DNA of 64,000 bases from Rhabdornis inornatus. Lineage: Eukaryota > Chordata > Aves > Passeriformes > Rhabdornithidae. The stretch lies in contig VWZS01003954.1 of NCBI GenBank assembly GCA_013397075.1, forward strand, positions 1 to 64,000, given 5' to 3'. The notes under the pieces are model-generated. The model was not told the origin of the DNA. It ran no database searches and saw only the letters and a list, made by a program, of their open reading frames with translations. The translations under genes were made by a program, and so were the position numbers. Positions 35,986 to 47,417 of this stretch are shown here, in pieces; within the stretch, counting starts at the first letter, position 1; every line of letters starts with the position of its first letter.

Positions 35986-38900
35986 ACTCATGCCTTAGGC
36001 AGATGAAGTTACACAGATGTCCTTATTCCTTGCACAGACAGTCTGAGCATGCAAATCATGTTGGCCTCCAGGCCCCTTCCCTCCTCTGGCCTTGGCACAC
36101 AGATGACTGCGTGGCACCCTGGCCCGAGGAGCAGATGGGTGCTCCTGGGCCAGGGAGATGCTGGACCGGAGAAGCTTGGAGAACTGAGCCTGAAGGATTT
36201 GTTTGCAGTCACTAGCAATGATAGGACTTGACTCACCGAGTCATACTTCTGGACAACAAAATGTAGGGCTGGGAAGTGGCAGAAGAAGTAATAGCTGTAC
36301 ATCTTGCTAGACAGGGAGAATATTGGTTGGGTTTTAGCTGAATCCAACACAGTAGTGCATCCTCTCTCTCTCTAGCCCATACCACTGAGCAAAGGCCTAA
36401 CAGTTTAACTAACCTATACTATTGCCAAGGTAAGTATTTTAAAGTCATCATTCAGTGCTCCTCCCTCAGCTTCTGACACTAGTATAAAAAAAATACAAGT
36501 TTGGAATAATTCTGCATACTTTTTTGTCCTTACAGTCCATTTGGCTCACTTTTTTTTCTATGGACTAGAAAGATCCTTTTTTAATATAAGTGATAATATC
36601 CCCATTCAGGACCCTGCATTTTAAGAAAAATGCTAAAATTATTTCCAATAAACCATAAAATATAGTTCAGTTATAGCTTTTGTGGCCTAAGGATGTGTGT
36701 TATGTGTGAATGCCCATAAAACCTGAGCCATAGCTTCTGCTGTTCTTGGCTGTGCTTGAAAGAAGGGGAAAGCAGGATGCCAGCTGGCGACCATGGTAGG
36801 TGGAAGAGAAATAATGCCAAAATTATTCATAACCTCTTCCTCAAAATAAAAAAGAAATGAGGAGAAAAGGTGGCCCTCAGAAAATATGGGAGACTCAACT
36901 CTGTTTGCATTGGAGACACTGGGATGATTATTAAGAGATATCAGCAGGGAAATTGAGGCTTAGAAAAAAAAAACGAAACGTAGACTCCAGTCGAAGTTAG
37001 GAACTAGAGAGGATGAAGTTAAATTAGGGCCAAAGATAGCAGGGTGTTGATGGGAGAGTCATAGATGAAATGGCAAAGGATTTGCAAGAAGAACTCTGGA
37101 AAGAGATTACTGGCTTGCACTGCAGGAAGAGCTAGCTCTGAAAGCACCACTCAAGGTCTTAGCTGGGCTTTCAGCCCCTTCTGTTCTGTGTTCCTCAGTG
37201 CTTTCTGCCACAGCCTGCCATTCAGCTTCCCTGGTTTTCTGTTTGTGCTCAAAATCGGGTTCATTGCTATCATTGCTTATCTACCTGCTGACCTGTGTCA
37301 TGAATTCTTGCACTCTCCCACTTCACAGCCCCTTATACATACTGTCAAGTCCATACAGCAGGGCATGAGTAACACAGAGACATGAGAGTCACAGTAGACA
37401 GATACAATGGAGTATTTACTGACAGCAAGCTTAAATGCAGAGACCACTTATTCCCTGCTGAGGTGTGACACCTGTCTTTTACATGGAAGAGTGTTCCAGA
37501 CAGGGAAAATGAGGTCTGAAGGGTGTTATAGTGGCACCAAGAATGAATGTGGCACATGGGTAGTAATAAAGGTCTCATGCTTCAGAAGAAGAAATTATAT
37601 TCTTAGAGGAGAAAATAATAAACAAGGAGTGCTAAAGAGAGGTGACATAGGGAGAATTTTTTTATTATTATTATCAACCATGTAATTACCCAAATATGAA
37701 TTTAAGGACTTCTCTTCATTCAGTGCTGTTCAATAATATGTGAATAATTAATGAATGAGAACATATCTGCAGTGCTTTAAAAATGTAACTAAGGCAAGGT
37801 CAGAGAGAAAGTGTCTTTGTTAAGCTCTCTGTTGCTATTGGGGAGAAAAAAACAGCTAAACTTACACACACACACAAGGCTTTTTTTCACACTGCAAAAT
37901 CTGTCCATTTAGTCTATCAGTTAGTCTGATAAAAGATAAAATGCTTCCTACTATGAACTTGGCCTTGTGAGTAAGGAAGATAAGCAAAAGTAACTGAAAT
38001 GCTATAGCTAAACTGTACCACTGAGAAAAAAAATTATCAGATGGTATATTTATTACTCACCATTAATAGTTTATGAACAATATGTAAAATTTTATCCTAC
38101 AAGGTCTGCTAGTCTTAACTTAAAACATGAGGAGTCACAATCAGATGCAAGATTCTCTCCTTTTATTAATGATTCTAAATCTTAAATCCTTTTCTTGAAT
38201 AGAATTTAGTTACTTAGCCATGGTAACTTTTGTATCTTTAGTATTCAGTTCTATTTACTATGTCCAGAAAATAGCTCAAATGCAGAAAAAAAAGCTATCT
38301 TAATAAACTACAGGTGTTAAATAAGTTGTTAAGACAGTTTTTTTGAAAGAATCAGCATCTGATACTTCTGCAAGTGTGTTCATAAGGGTCATAAGAGTAG
38401 TCGTCACTGTGAGCCAGAAAAGGAAACCAACATTCTAACAACTCATTAGATCAAGATAAATCAGATCACCTTAAAAAAAAAAGAAGTCCTAATCAGATGC
38501 ATTTGTACCATTCCCCTGGTTTTGTTCTTTCACAAAATTAAACCATTAATTAGGCTAGTAAAGCAGTAAGATTTTGTGCTGATAGATTTGTGTCAATACT
38601 ACCCTGTATGCAGACCAGTTAAGGGTTTTTCAAAGGCAAAGACACTTTGTTTGATGTTTGTGTGCCCTTCCATATAAGCTGCAGTGTCAGCACTTGGCTA
38701 TGATAGATTGCAAGGTTGGGTAAGCAGGAAGAAACTGCTTTGCTGCCATGTGTTGTACATATGGTATCATCAGACTTCTTGAGGCAATGACCCTTTTCTC
38801 TTGCTGCCAGATATCACTTTTTCCCCTGCCTATTACCTTTTAGGAAAAAGACTTAGTCTGGAACAACTGCCTTCCACTCTTATTGCATCTACCCCTTCAA

Positions 38901-39515
38901 ATATCCTAATGTATAAAAAGATTAACAAAAATTCTCAAAATCAACTTTTACTGATTAACAAAATATTACCTTCCCCCAGCCCTTTCCTATTTAGCTCTCA
39001 TTGTTTACCACTGTAGTGTGTTTAAGCTCCTACTTCAAGCAGGAGCTTAAAATATTTTGCAATTATTGTTGATAATCACAATAACACCCAAGGACAACAG
39101 AAACAGGAAAAACATCTAGGCCAATAGTGCACAAAATTAAGTAAGCTGCCTTGTAAACTGTTTAGGAAGTGGTGTGATACTTTGCAAATTTCCTAGTTTC
39201 TTCTAATTTGAATAAATTATTTCTTCATCAATATTAATCTTCAAAATTTACTTAATAGCTCATCTGTGAACAACTGTAAGTTATTAAACATTAGCCAAAA
39301 TATTTGTATTATTCCTCTTAAGAAAGTTCAAATTTCATGCTCTAAATCAATAAGCATCTATATATGTAGACTTGCACAGTATTTAGTAGTTTACTACATT
39401 AAAAAGGCAGAATGAATACTTTCTAGGAGCACGAAGAAAATTTTCTTTTTATCTTTTTTTTTCAATATTTGTGTGTCAAGTGCTTTTTTTTCTGTAAAGA
39501 TTACTACATTTGGAG
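35986..39515. other. Intergenic DNA between GXYLT1 and YAF2 (first part)
   Basis: Upstream of the GXYLT1 promoter. Moderately GC-rich sequence at 36050-36230, otherwise AT-rich, with a short CA run near 37864-37877 and a hairpin at 39021-39051. Open frames such as 37065-37385 lack recognisable similarity. No gene is supported. Confidence 0.6.
39021..39051. repeat. 11-bp inverted repeat
   Basis: TTTAAGCTCCT, nine-base loop, AGGAGCTTAAA. A perfect hairpin in intergenic DNA. It lacks a T-run or other terminator context. Confidence 0.8.
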
Positions 39516-40461
39516 CTCCCAAACATCAGTCCGGAAGGGATTCTCAGTGTTGGGCTTTTGTTTCTTTGCATCATCTAAAATTTTCCAAAGACTGTACCTG
39601 GCATGGGTATAATAAAGAGGAGATGGGTGACAGCCAACATGGCTTTACTAAGGGCAAATTATGCCTGACAAATTTGGTGACCTTCTGCAGTGGGCTTAGA
39701 ATGTTGATGGATGAGGAAAGTGCAGAGATGTCATATACCTGCACTTGTGCAAAACATTTGAAACTGTCCCACGCAATATCCTTGTCTTAAACCAGTGGCT
39801 GATGGGAAGCTCAACATGACCCAGCAATGTGTGTTGGCAGCCCAGAAAGCCAAATGTGTCCTGAGCTGCATGAAAGCAGCGTGGCCAGCAGGGCAAGGGA
39901 GGGGATTCTGCCCCTCTACTCCACTCTCATTAGACTCCTCCTGTAGTACTGCGTGCAGCTTTGGGGTCCCCAGCATAAGAAGGACATGGACCTGCTGAGA
40001 GTCCAGAGGAGGGCCATAAAGATGACCAGAGGCCTGGACCACCTCTCCTGTGAAGACAGGCTGAGAGAGAGCTGGGCTTGTTCAGCCTGGAGAAGAGAAG
40101 GCTCTGGGGAGACTTAACTGCAGCCTCCCAGTACCTAAAGAGGCCAACAGAGAGCTGGAGAGGAACTTCTTACAAGGGCATGTAATTGGTAAGACAAGGG
40201 GAAATGGCCTTAATCTGAAAGAAGGTAGGTTTAGGTTAGATATAAGAAAAAAAAAAACCTCATTATGAAGATGAAGTGCACCAGAAGAAGCTGCCCAGAG
40301 AAGCTGTGGATGCCCCATCCCTAGAAGTTTTCAAAGCCAGGCTGGATGGGCTTTGAGCAACCTGGTCTAGTGGAATGTGTCCCTGCCTATGGCAGGGGGG
40401 TTGGAACTAGATGACCTTTAAGGTCCCTTCCAACCCAAACCATTATGTGTTTCTAGGATTT
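39516..40461 (+). repeat. CR1 LINE, 0.9 kb, with reverse-transcriptase remnant and 3' end
   Basis: The longest CR1 copy in the window. At about 39625-39790 the plus frame reads DSQHGFTKGKLCLTNLVTF, a decayed CR1 ORF2 reverse-transcriptase segment, ending at a stop near 39788. From about 39795 it matches the downstream CR1 region: 'cagcaatgtgtgttggcagc', 'tactgcgtgcagctttgggg', 'gttcagcctggagaagagaa', 'tggatgccccatccctagaa' and 'ggttggaactagatgacctt'. Sequence between the two parts appears deleted. It ends close to 40461 with a worn tail. It is a pseudogene-like fossil without transposition capacity. Confidence 0.92.
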
Positions 40462-43400
40462 GTGTTTAAAGTACTTTTGCAAAGAGTCAAAGCAAACTTA
40501 CTTACTTACACAAATCCATACCATATACAAAAATATATATAAACAAGGCAAGCAGGGCTGGTTTTTACTTGGTTATTTACACATAATAATACTTAAGTTT
40601 AAAAGTCCTTATTGTGTTCTGCTGTTGTTTGCTACAGTATCTGGTATTTTGAGTCCCAATACCCAGATCAGGGTTTTAAATTTCTACAATATGTTTTTTT
40701 GTCCCTAATAGAAAAAAATATTTACTAACAGTGACCATGTGCAACAGCAACTTTGCATTATGCCTTGAAAGTTCAATTTTTAAGATGAAATGTACCAAAT
40801 AAGTTATCTAAGGTATCTTTTACCTTTTCCATTTCACAGTAACAGTGCAGATTCCACACAGGGAATTTATACTACTTGTACTAAGTATGTTATCCTATTC
40901 ACTATTTTGAAGATCCTTAAAATGAATGCGTTAGCCAGGGAAATATTCAGACCATTAACAAAAAAGCACTGCTTTTATTTTAGGGGGGTTTTTTCCATAT
41001 TTGATGTAAAAATTTTATGCATTTTATTATTTCCAATCAAAAAAGGCTGCATGTCTTAGAAAGCAAAACTACATCCAGCAAACAGCTAAAATGGAAAAAA
41101 AAATTAGATGACAACTGCCAGCTGCCCTTGTAAGTGGTAACAGAGGTATAAGAGAGTTGTCAGGTGCCTAAAGGCCATTCAGCAGTGCAAACCAGATGAT
41201 ACACTGGAGCCAGTAGCTCCTATTTTGAAATGGAAAAGACAACAGATGGTTGTTCAGTAAGGAGGTGTTTTGGAAACTCAGTCAAACCAGGTGAAGCATT
41301 AACTGACTTTGCCAATTTATTTACCTTTATATTTTGCTCATCTGTATCTTGGTTTTACTCCCCCTTCAAGTAGAATTTTACATGTAAACTGTTGTAGAGA
41401 CAATGTCAGAGATAGAGAAATAAAATCCTACTGTTTTTCTCTTCACATTTTTAAGGGTTGCTCAATTTTCATAAATACAAATTCAAAACCATGACTGGTT
41501 CAAAAGCAGTCAAATGTGGTAATTTAAAGCATTCAGTACTTGAATTATCAGGGAGAAGAGGCAAGACATTAATATTGCCCTTATTACTGACTGCTTCTTT
41601 TAACAGTGGAATAGAACAGCCACATCACAGACAAGTGCCTAAGGTACCCAACACCCTCACTTGGTGACAGCCTTGGTAACTACTGTGAGCAGTCAGCCTG
41701 CCCTGCACTACCCTGTGCAGCCCTGGAGTGTGCAGACATTACACTGCCTTATCTGTGATGTCAATTGCATTGCTCTCAGACCATTCTGCTACACGAGTGG
41801 CAGCAGAGCCAGCAAGTAGTCGGGATATTGTGTAGTGCTTAACTCTGAGCCTGAAACACCCAAAATAATGTGAAGTTCTGCTAACTCAGGATTGTACTTA
41901 AGCATAACTCAGCCTTCCTTTCCCCATCTTTAATCTGTAACTTTACAAATTTAGTTTTTACTCTTTGTTGTTTTTTTTCAGGACAAGAAAGGGTAAAATA
42001 AAATTGGACACTGTCCTAAACTGTCTCCAGGCACCAAGCCCATATAAGTGGGGGAATGCTGTGAACTCCTATGGCTGCCAAAACATTTGTGTGGAATTTA
42101 AGAAATTTGTTTTGATCTTCAGACACATAATTGTGTAGCAGTCTTGCTGAACAGTCAATAGCGGAAAGAAATGAATAAAAGGGTGATAGAAGGGCTTAAC
42201 AAGGCTCTCCTCCTTTGAATCCCTTCTGTTCTTCCAAAACAGATGAGTAAGTAAGACTAAATTAGACCCTGTTAATTAGTGACAATAGCCTTATTCTGGT
42301 ATCTGATACCAATTTAGTCAGTATTTCTGCTAGTACCAAATTTGGTCGTTACGTCAACAGTTCCCCAACACTTGCTGCCTGTACTTGGGGATTTATGCCC
42401 AACAATGGCAGGGTGGCATTTAAAGCATTCTGCACCCAAGGAGGTATCAGCCTCACATGCTGCCTCCTTGGAGCGGGGATGAGGTCCCATACTCATGGCT
42501 GACACTTCAGTTACCTGCTACACAAATGGGAAACTCTGACGGTCTTTACGAGAGAATCAGCTTCTTTCAAGAATGCCTTGTAGGACCTTTGCCTCATGCT
42601 GCAAAGCAACACAAATGACAAATAATTCAGAGAACTGAACACGGGAACTGTAGAATTGAAGACAAATTGAGAGAACCCACACAGACCACTGTCTTATAAA
42701 TTGCTTCTGTAGCAAAGTACAGTTTTTATATACAATGAGATGAATCTGTAGACAAAGCCCCCTTCTGAAGTTTCTTACCTCATTTGTTACTTAAATTTGC
42801 AAGCATGGATGCTTTCATAGTTTCTTGCTTCAGAAGCAGTACTCCCAGGAATATCTCAACTTCTATCATAACCAAAAGCAGTAATGAATCATCTCTGACA
42901 ATAAATTAGCAGAGGCTTCTTGGAATTCTGAGATCAAATTCCCAAAGTCTGCTGTTTATCCCTGAATTGCCTACTTGTATTTCTTGCACTTTCTCCTAGA
43001 CAGTACAAATAATACATTCATAAAGGGGTTCTGAACAATTTAATAATTTTATTTACCATTTTATCATAACACACCCTAAGCATCACCAGTGCCAGTCAAG
43101 ATTGTAGTCCACTTACATTAGTTTTCACCAAAAATACTTTTTTGTCAGATTGTTCACAGGCAAGAAGTACTAATTTATTCCTGGGAAAAGCATTTCAATG
43201 TGTGTCACTATTCTAGGCATCAAAAACATCTATTTATGCTCCTCTGAAACCAATAATATGTCATCAATGTGAAATAACTATAGGGATGTAAATTTTTAAA
43301 TTATTTCATTATCATTAATCATGTAACATCATTAAAAAAAATAGTCTTTGCACTGTGATTCCTTCTGTTTCTTTCTTTCCAGACACTTCTCCTCAGCTTT

Positions 43401-43684
43401 CCTGCCAAGCTTTCAGAATTTTAAACTGTTTAATATAGTCTTTGAACTGAGGTCAGTTAGAGGTCAGTTGGAGGCAGTATCCCGTTAATTTTCTATACGC
43501 TTATCTAAATGCAATGTATGGTCATCTTTAAAGGAGCACTAAGCTGGAATTGAACATAGTTTACCAGACAGAAAATTCATAACATCTCATGATGCAAATT
43601 GTTCTTTCTGACTGCTACACAGAGACCATTTAAGTAGATCAACACACTGATTTTCTTAGAGTACCTTTAGATTTTGAAAATTAA

Positions 43685-43738
43685 TTTGTGTTTAATTAAT
43701 ATTAAAAATATTTGTGTTTTAATTAATATTAAAAAATT
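43685..43738. repeat. AT-rich tandem duplication (two units of about 27 bp)
   Basis: The units 'tttgtgtttaattaatatta' plus A-run and 'tttgtgttttaattaatatt' plus A-run follow one another directly; they differ by a single T and by A-run length. Confidence 0.85.
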
Positions 43739-44212
43739 ACGACCACACAAGTTCTTTCATTCACAGGATGTTTATTTTTGTCTTCAATGTTTGTAGGGAA
43801 TACGATTTCACTACAAAAGTGTCTCAGAGAAACTCCATTCAAAGTCTAGGCTTAAGAATGAAGGGAAAATATACTTTCAGCTGTACCAGTCCTGAGCAAA
43901 GTTTTAAAAAAAAATTAAATAAAAAAATCCACTAGAGATAGGAAGCAGCACCAATTAAACCAGAGGACCTCTTACTGATATCTGCTCATGCTTTCTTTTC
44001 TGCTTGAGAATTGGTAAAAACTTAGGTAGGAAAAATTACTTTATTAGAATGTGGACATAAGATTCACAGTCCCAATCTCTCACCAAATACTACCCTTTTT
44101 TAAATAGTTAAGAGTCCAGGGCCTCAGTTTTACTTTCTATTAAGTAGTCAGGACTGCTAACAGCAAGACTGTTGCCCCCATGGTGTAACATTTTCTCTTA
44201 CTCAAAATGGTA

Positions 44213-44256
44213 AATAAATATTTATTTAATATACTTCTTTTAATAAATATTTATTT
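44213..44256. repeat. Two copies of an AT-rich palindrome
   Basis: AATAAATATTTATT occurs near 44214-44228 and again near 44240-44254, separated by a short spacer. Each copy is self-complementary. Confidence 0.7.
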
Positions 44257-46850
44257 CCTATCAATATCAAGTTCCTGAAAAGTTACATTGTTCTTAGAAG
44301 TATACTACCTGTAGCAGTTATAAAACTTCTCATAACATCAGGTCTCAAAACAATTCAAGTGGCTTACAATCTGTCTCTTGTTGTTCCAGTGAAAGGATTT
44401 CAAGCCATTGGTCACACTCAGTACTTAACAGATGGTTTATCCAGGACATTCAGATTCAATCTGACAAAGTAAATACTTCTAAGAGTCAGAACAGAAAAGG
44501 CACTTACTCATTTCGGGGAAGACACCTGGCAAGTAAGATTTTTATTTTCAAAATAACAAGCCCTTTTTCTAATAATAAAACCTTAAAAAACTAGTTGGAT
44601 AAACATAATCCCTATGAACAAAACCAACTTAGGTACCCCTTCCCAAGAAAGGTAATACTATCCTTGACTGAGAAACTGAGAAATGTGAAAGCATCCAAAA
44701 ATACTCACAAGTTTTATTCACTTCCGTGATATTCCAGTAGACCATCACAATTGGCTAGAAGAAAAAGTCTCCTCCAAAGAATGGATGTTTTACAAATTGA
44801 AAGCCTCAAAAATTTCTGGACTGTTTTTTATAGGTACTTGTATCAGCAATAAAATGTAAGATTCTAATGTATATAACCAGGAACATCACCTTGGTTACAA
44901 TCGACAACCTGTGACTTCAACCAGAGTAGTAAATCTCTTTATCAAACTTCCTTGCAATTGAATCATTGCCTCAGTGATGCTCTGTGTAAGGCACTTAGTA
45001 AACTTAGTAAGAGCATCTGACAGTACTGTTGGTAGTTTTGATTTGTTTGTGAGGATGCTCTAACAACACTTCAAGATTAGCAGGTTAAGGTGTGGAATAA
45101 TCACTGAAAACAGCCATATGAATTACTGGCCACAAAACTCTTCAGAAGCCACATCCATTCTAGTCTAGGTACTTATTACCCTTGCAACATAAAGCTATCC
45201 TTTTCTTAGCAGTCCAGGAATTAGACCCTTTAAAATTGTGTAGCAACGAATTGTATGAGAGGAATTAATTTTGTTCCTAACTCCTTCATTAAATCTTCTG
45301 CCCTGCAAGAGTGAAATATTCATGGTATTTACTATTTAATTCACAAAACCCTACATCTTTAGGCCAAATGACACTCAACCAACAGCCATCAAGAATTATA
45401 AAGCAAGACACACCTCTAAGAAGCATGTGTTGCCTACTTCCAATACACAGAGAAAGGAACACTAAACAGACAAAAAGGACAAAGAAGCCATTATATGGCT
45501 CTCCTAGGGACTATTCTGAAAATACATTTTCTTTGTTCTTCCTTCCCCCCTCCTTATTACTCTTTTTGTTAGACTGAGGGTTTTTGAAGATGTTTGACAT
45601 TTTAGAAACAGAAGCTTCCTACTTGGAATTTCTGTAGGAAAGCAGAGAAAGCACTCAGTATCTGTGCATGCTCCTCAGATCTCCTTCTCCAGTGGGGACT
45701 AAAAGCATTTTACTTGGCAACATTTGCCTCCATCAGCTGGAAAGAATTTTGCTTATTTTGCCACATTTGGAAGCCTCCCAGTATAGAATAATACCATCTA
45801 CAGAAACTTGCAGATAATTGGCATCCCAGAATTCCAGGTACTTCGACAGAGTGCTTGAATGGTACAGGATCAGTATACCTAAGTTTGCTCAGCAAGGCAG
45901 TCAATTATATAGAAACAAAGATAACAGTGATAAAATTATTATTGACCTCTAAGCTCCCACATACCATTATTCTGAATGATCATGTTGATCTTAAAGAAAC
46001 CAAAATATAGTTGAAGAACTGGGAACAGCAATAAAATTCTCTACTTAAAAAAGCAGGCATAATAAATTACTTCAAACTCACTGCATCCACTTATAATACA
46101 GATGTGCTTAGGAGAAACAAAAGAAAAGGGAGAAGAAGGAATCAGGAATCAGAATGTCTTCCCTTCAGAGGTGGGAGTAATGATAATACATGTAACATGA
46201 AGGTATTTCCCTTGCCTAGATTAATTCATAGCTGAAGGCTGTTACAGAGAGAGATGATCAGTCAGAAGCCAGATTTTCCTGCTCAGAGATCTGTGCCATC
46301 AGGAACTGGGCTTGACATTGAAGCATGTTTATTTATTCTGTGCAAAGAAGAGTCAGCTTGAAATAGATTATTCATGGATGACAGTTATATATTAGATGCA
46401 TCTAAATGGCAAATTAGATCTCTGTGTTCCCAAAATGGGTATTCAGAAAGTGGAATTGGCCTGACCCCTCACTTGTCTTAACAGATGCAAAGTGATTGAA
46501 CAACTCCATTCTTCTTTAGTGACAAATACCTGGGACTGTCTTTGAACCAAATAGAATTTGAAGTTTGTAGAATCTAGTGATTCTGGGAAGAGGGTAAAGA
46601 GCCACATTTCATTTGCCTGGGTTACATTTATTTCCTTTTTCTGCATCCTTTTCCTTCTTCATACAGAAGAAGAAAATTACATGCACTTGGTTTGCAGGTT
46701 ATCAAAAAATACATTAAGTCTCTTTTCCTCAGCTATCTTCTCAATAACTCTGCTGTAACTTAGACCTCCATTGGTCTACAGCTACATGTCTTAAAAGCTT
46801 GAGGAAGCATGTTCACTTTGCTTTGACAAAGACTAGTATTTACACACAGA

Positions 46851-47417
46851 TGTGCTGGTTTTGGCTGGGATAGTTAATTTTCTTCAGAGTAACTGGCACG
46901 GGGCTGTGTTTTGGATTTGTGCTGGAAACAGTGTTGATAACACAGAGATAGTTCAGCTGTTGCTAAGCAGCGGTTACACAGAGTCAAGGCCTTTTGTACT
47001 TCTACTGTCCCACCAGTGAGGCAGCAGGGGGTGCACGAAGAATTGTGAGGGGATACCTGACCTCAAGTGACCACAGGGACATCCTGGACCATGTGGTGGT
47101 GTGCTCTGCATACAGAGCTGGGGGAAGGAGAAGGATGAGGGAGATGTTTGGAGGCATGGTGTTTGTCTGCTCCAGTCACTGTTACCTGTGATGGAGCTCT
47201 GCTTTCCTGGGGATTGCTGAACACCTGCCTGCCCATGGGAAGTGGTGAATGGACTTTGCTTGCATGTGCAGCTTTTGTTTTACCTGTTAAATTGTCTTTA
47301 TCTCAACCCATGAGTTTTCTGACTCTTACTCTTCGAATTCTCTCCCCCACTGCACAGAGGGAGAACGCACAAAGGGCTGTGTGGTACTTATTTGCCAGCT
47401 GGGGTTAAACCATGACA
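46851..47417 (+). mobile_element. ERVL-type solo LTR (avian)
   Basis: Begins TGTGCTGGTTTTGGCTGGGA and ends GGGTTAAACCATGACA, matching from memory a very common avian ERVL-like LTR, with internal landmarks 'ggggctgtgttttggatttg', 'gttacacagagtcaaggcct', 'gaacacctgcctgcccatgg' and 'ctttatctcaacccatgagt'. A variant polyadenylation signal (ATTAAA-like) sits near 47286-47292. No internal retroviral genes are adjacent. Target duplications are not clear: flanks 'acaga' and 'gaaaa' do not match. The open frames 46994-47191 and 47148-47408 inside it are not genes. Confidence 0.88.

Larger units (their letters stand above)
40462..46850. other. Intergenic DNA, few recognisable elements
   Basis: AT-rich sequence between the CR1 copy and the ERVL-type LTR. 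It contains a 27-bp tandem duplication at 43685-43738 and a repeated AATAAATATTTATT palindrome near 44213-44256. Open frames such as 42314-42505 and 45311-45577 are unrecognised and probably chance. Confidence 0.55.

Noticed and set aside
46994..47408. Open frames of 65 and 86 residues
   Set aside because: Both lie inside the ERVL-type solo LTR.
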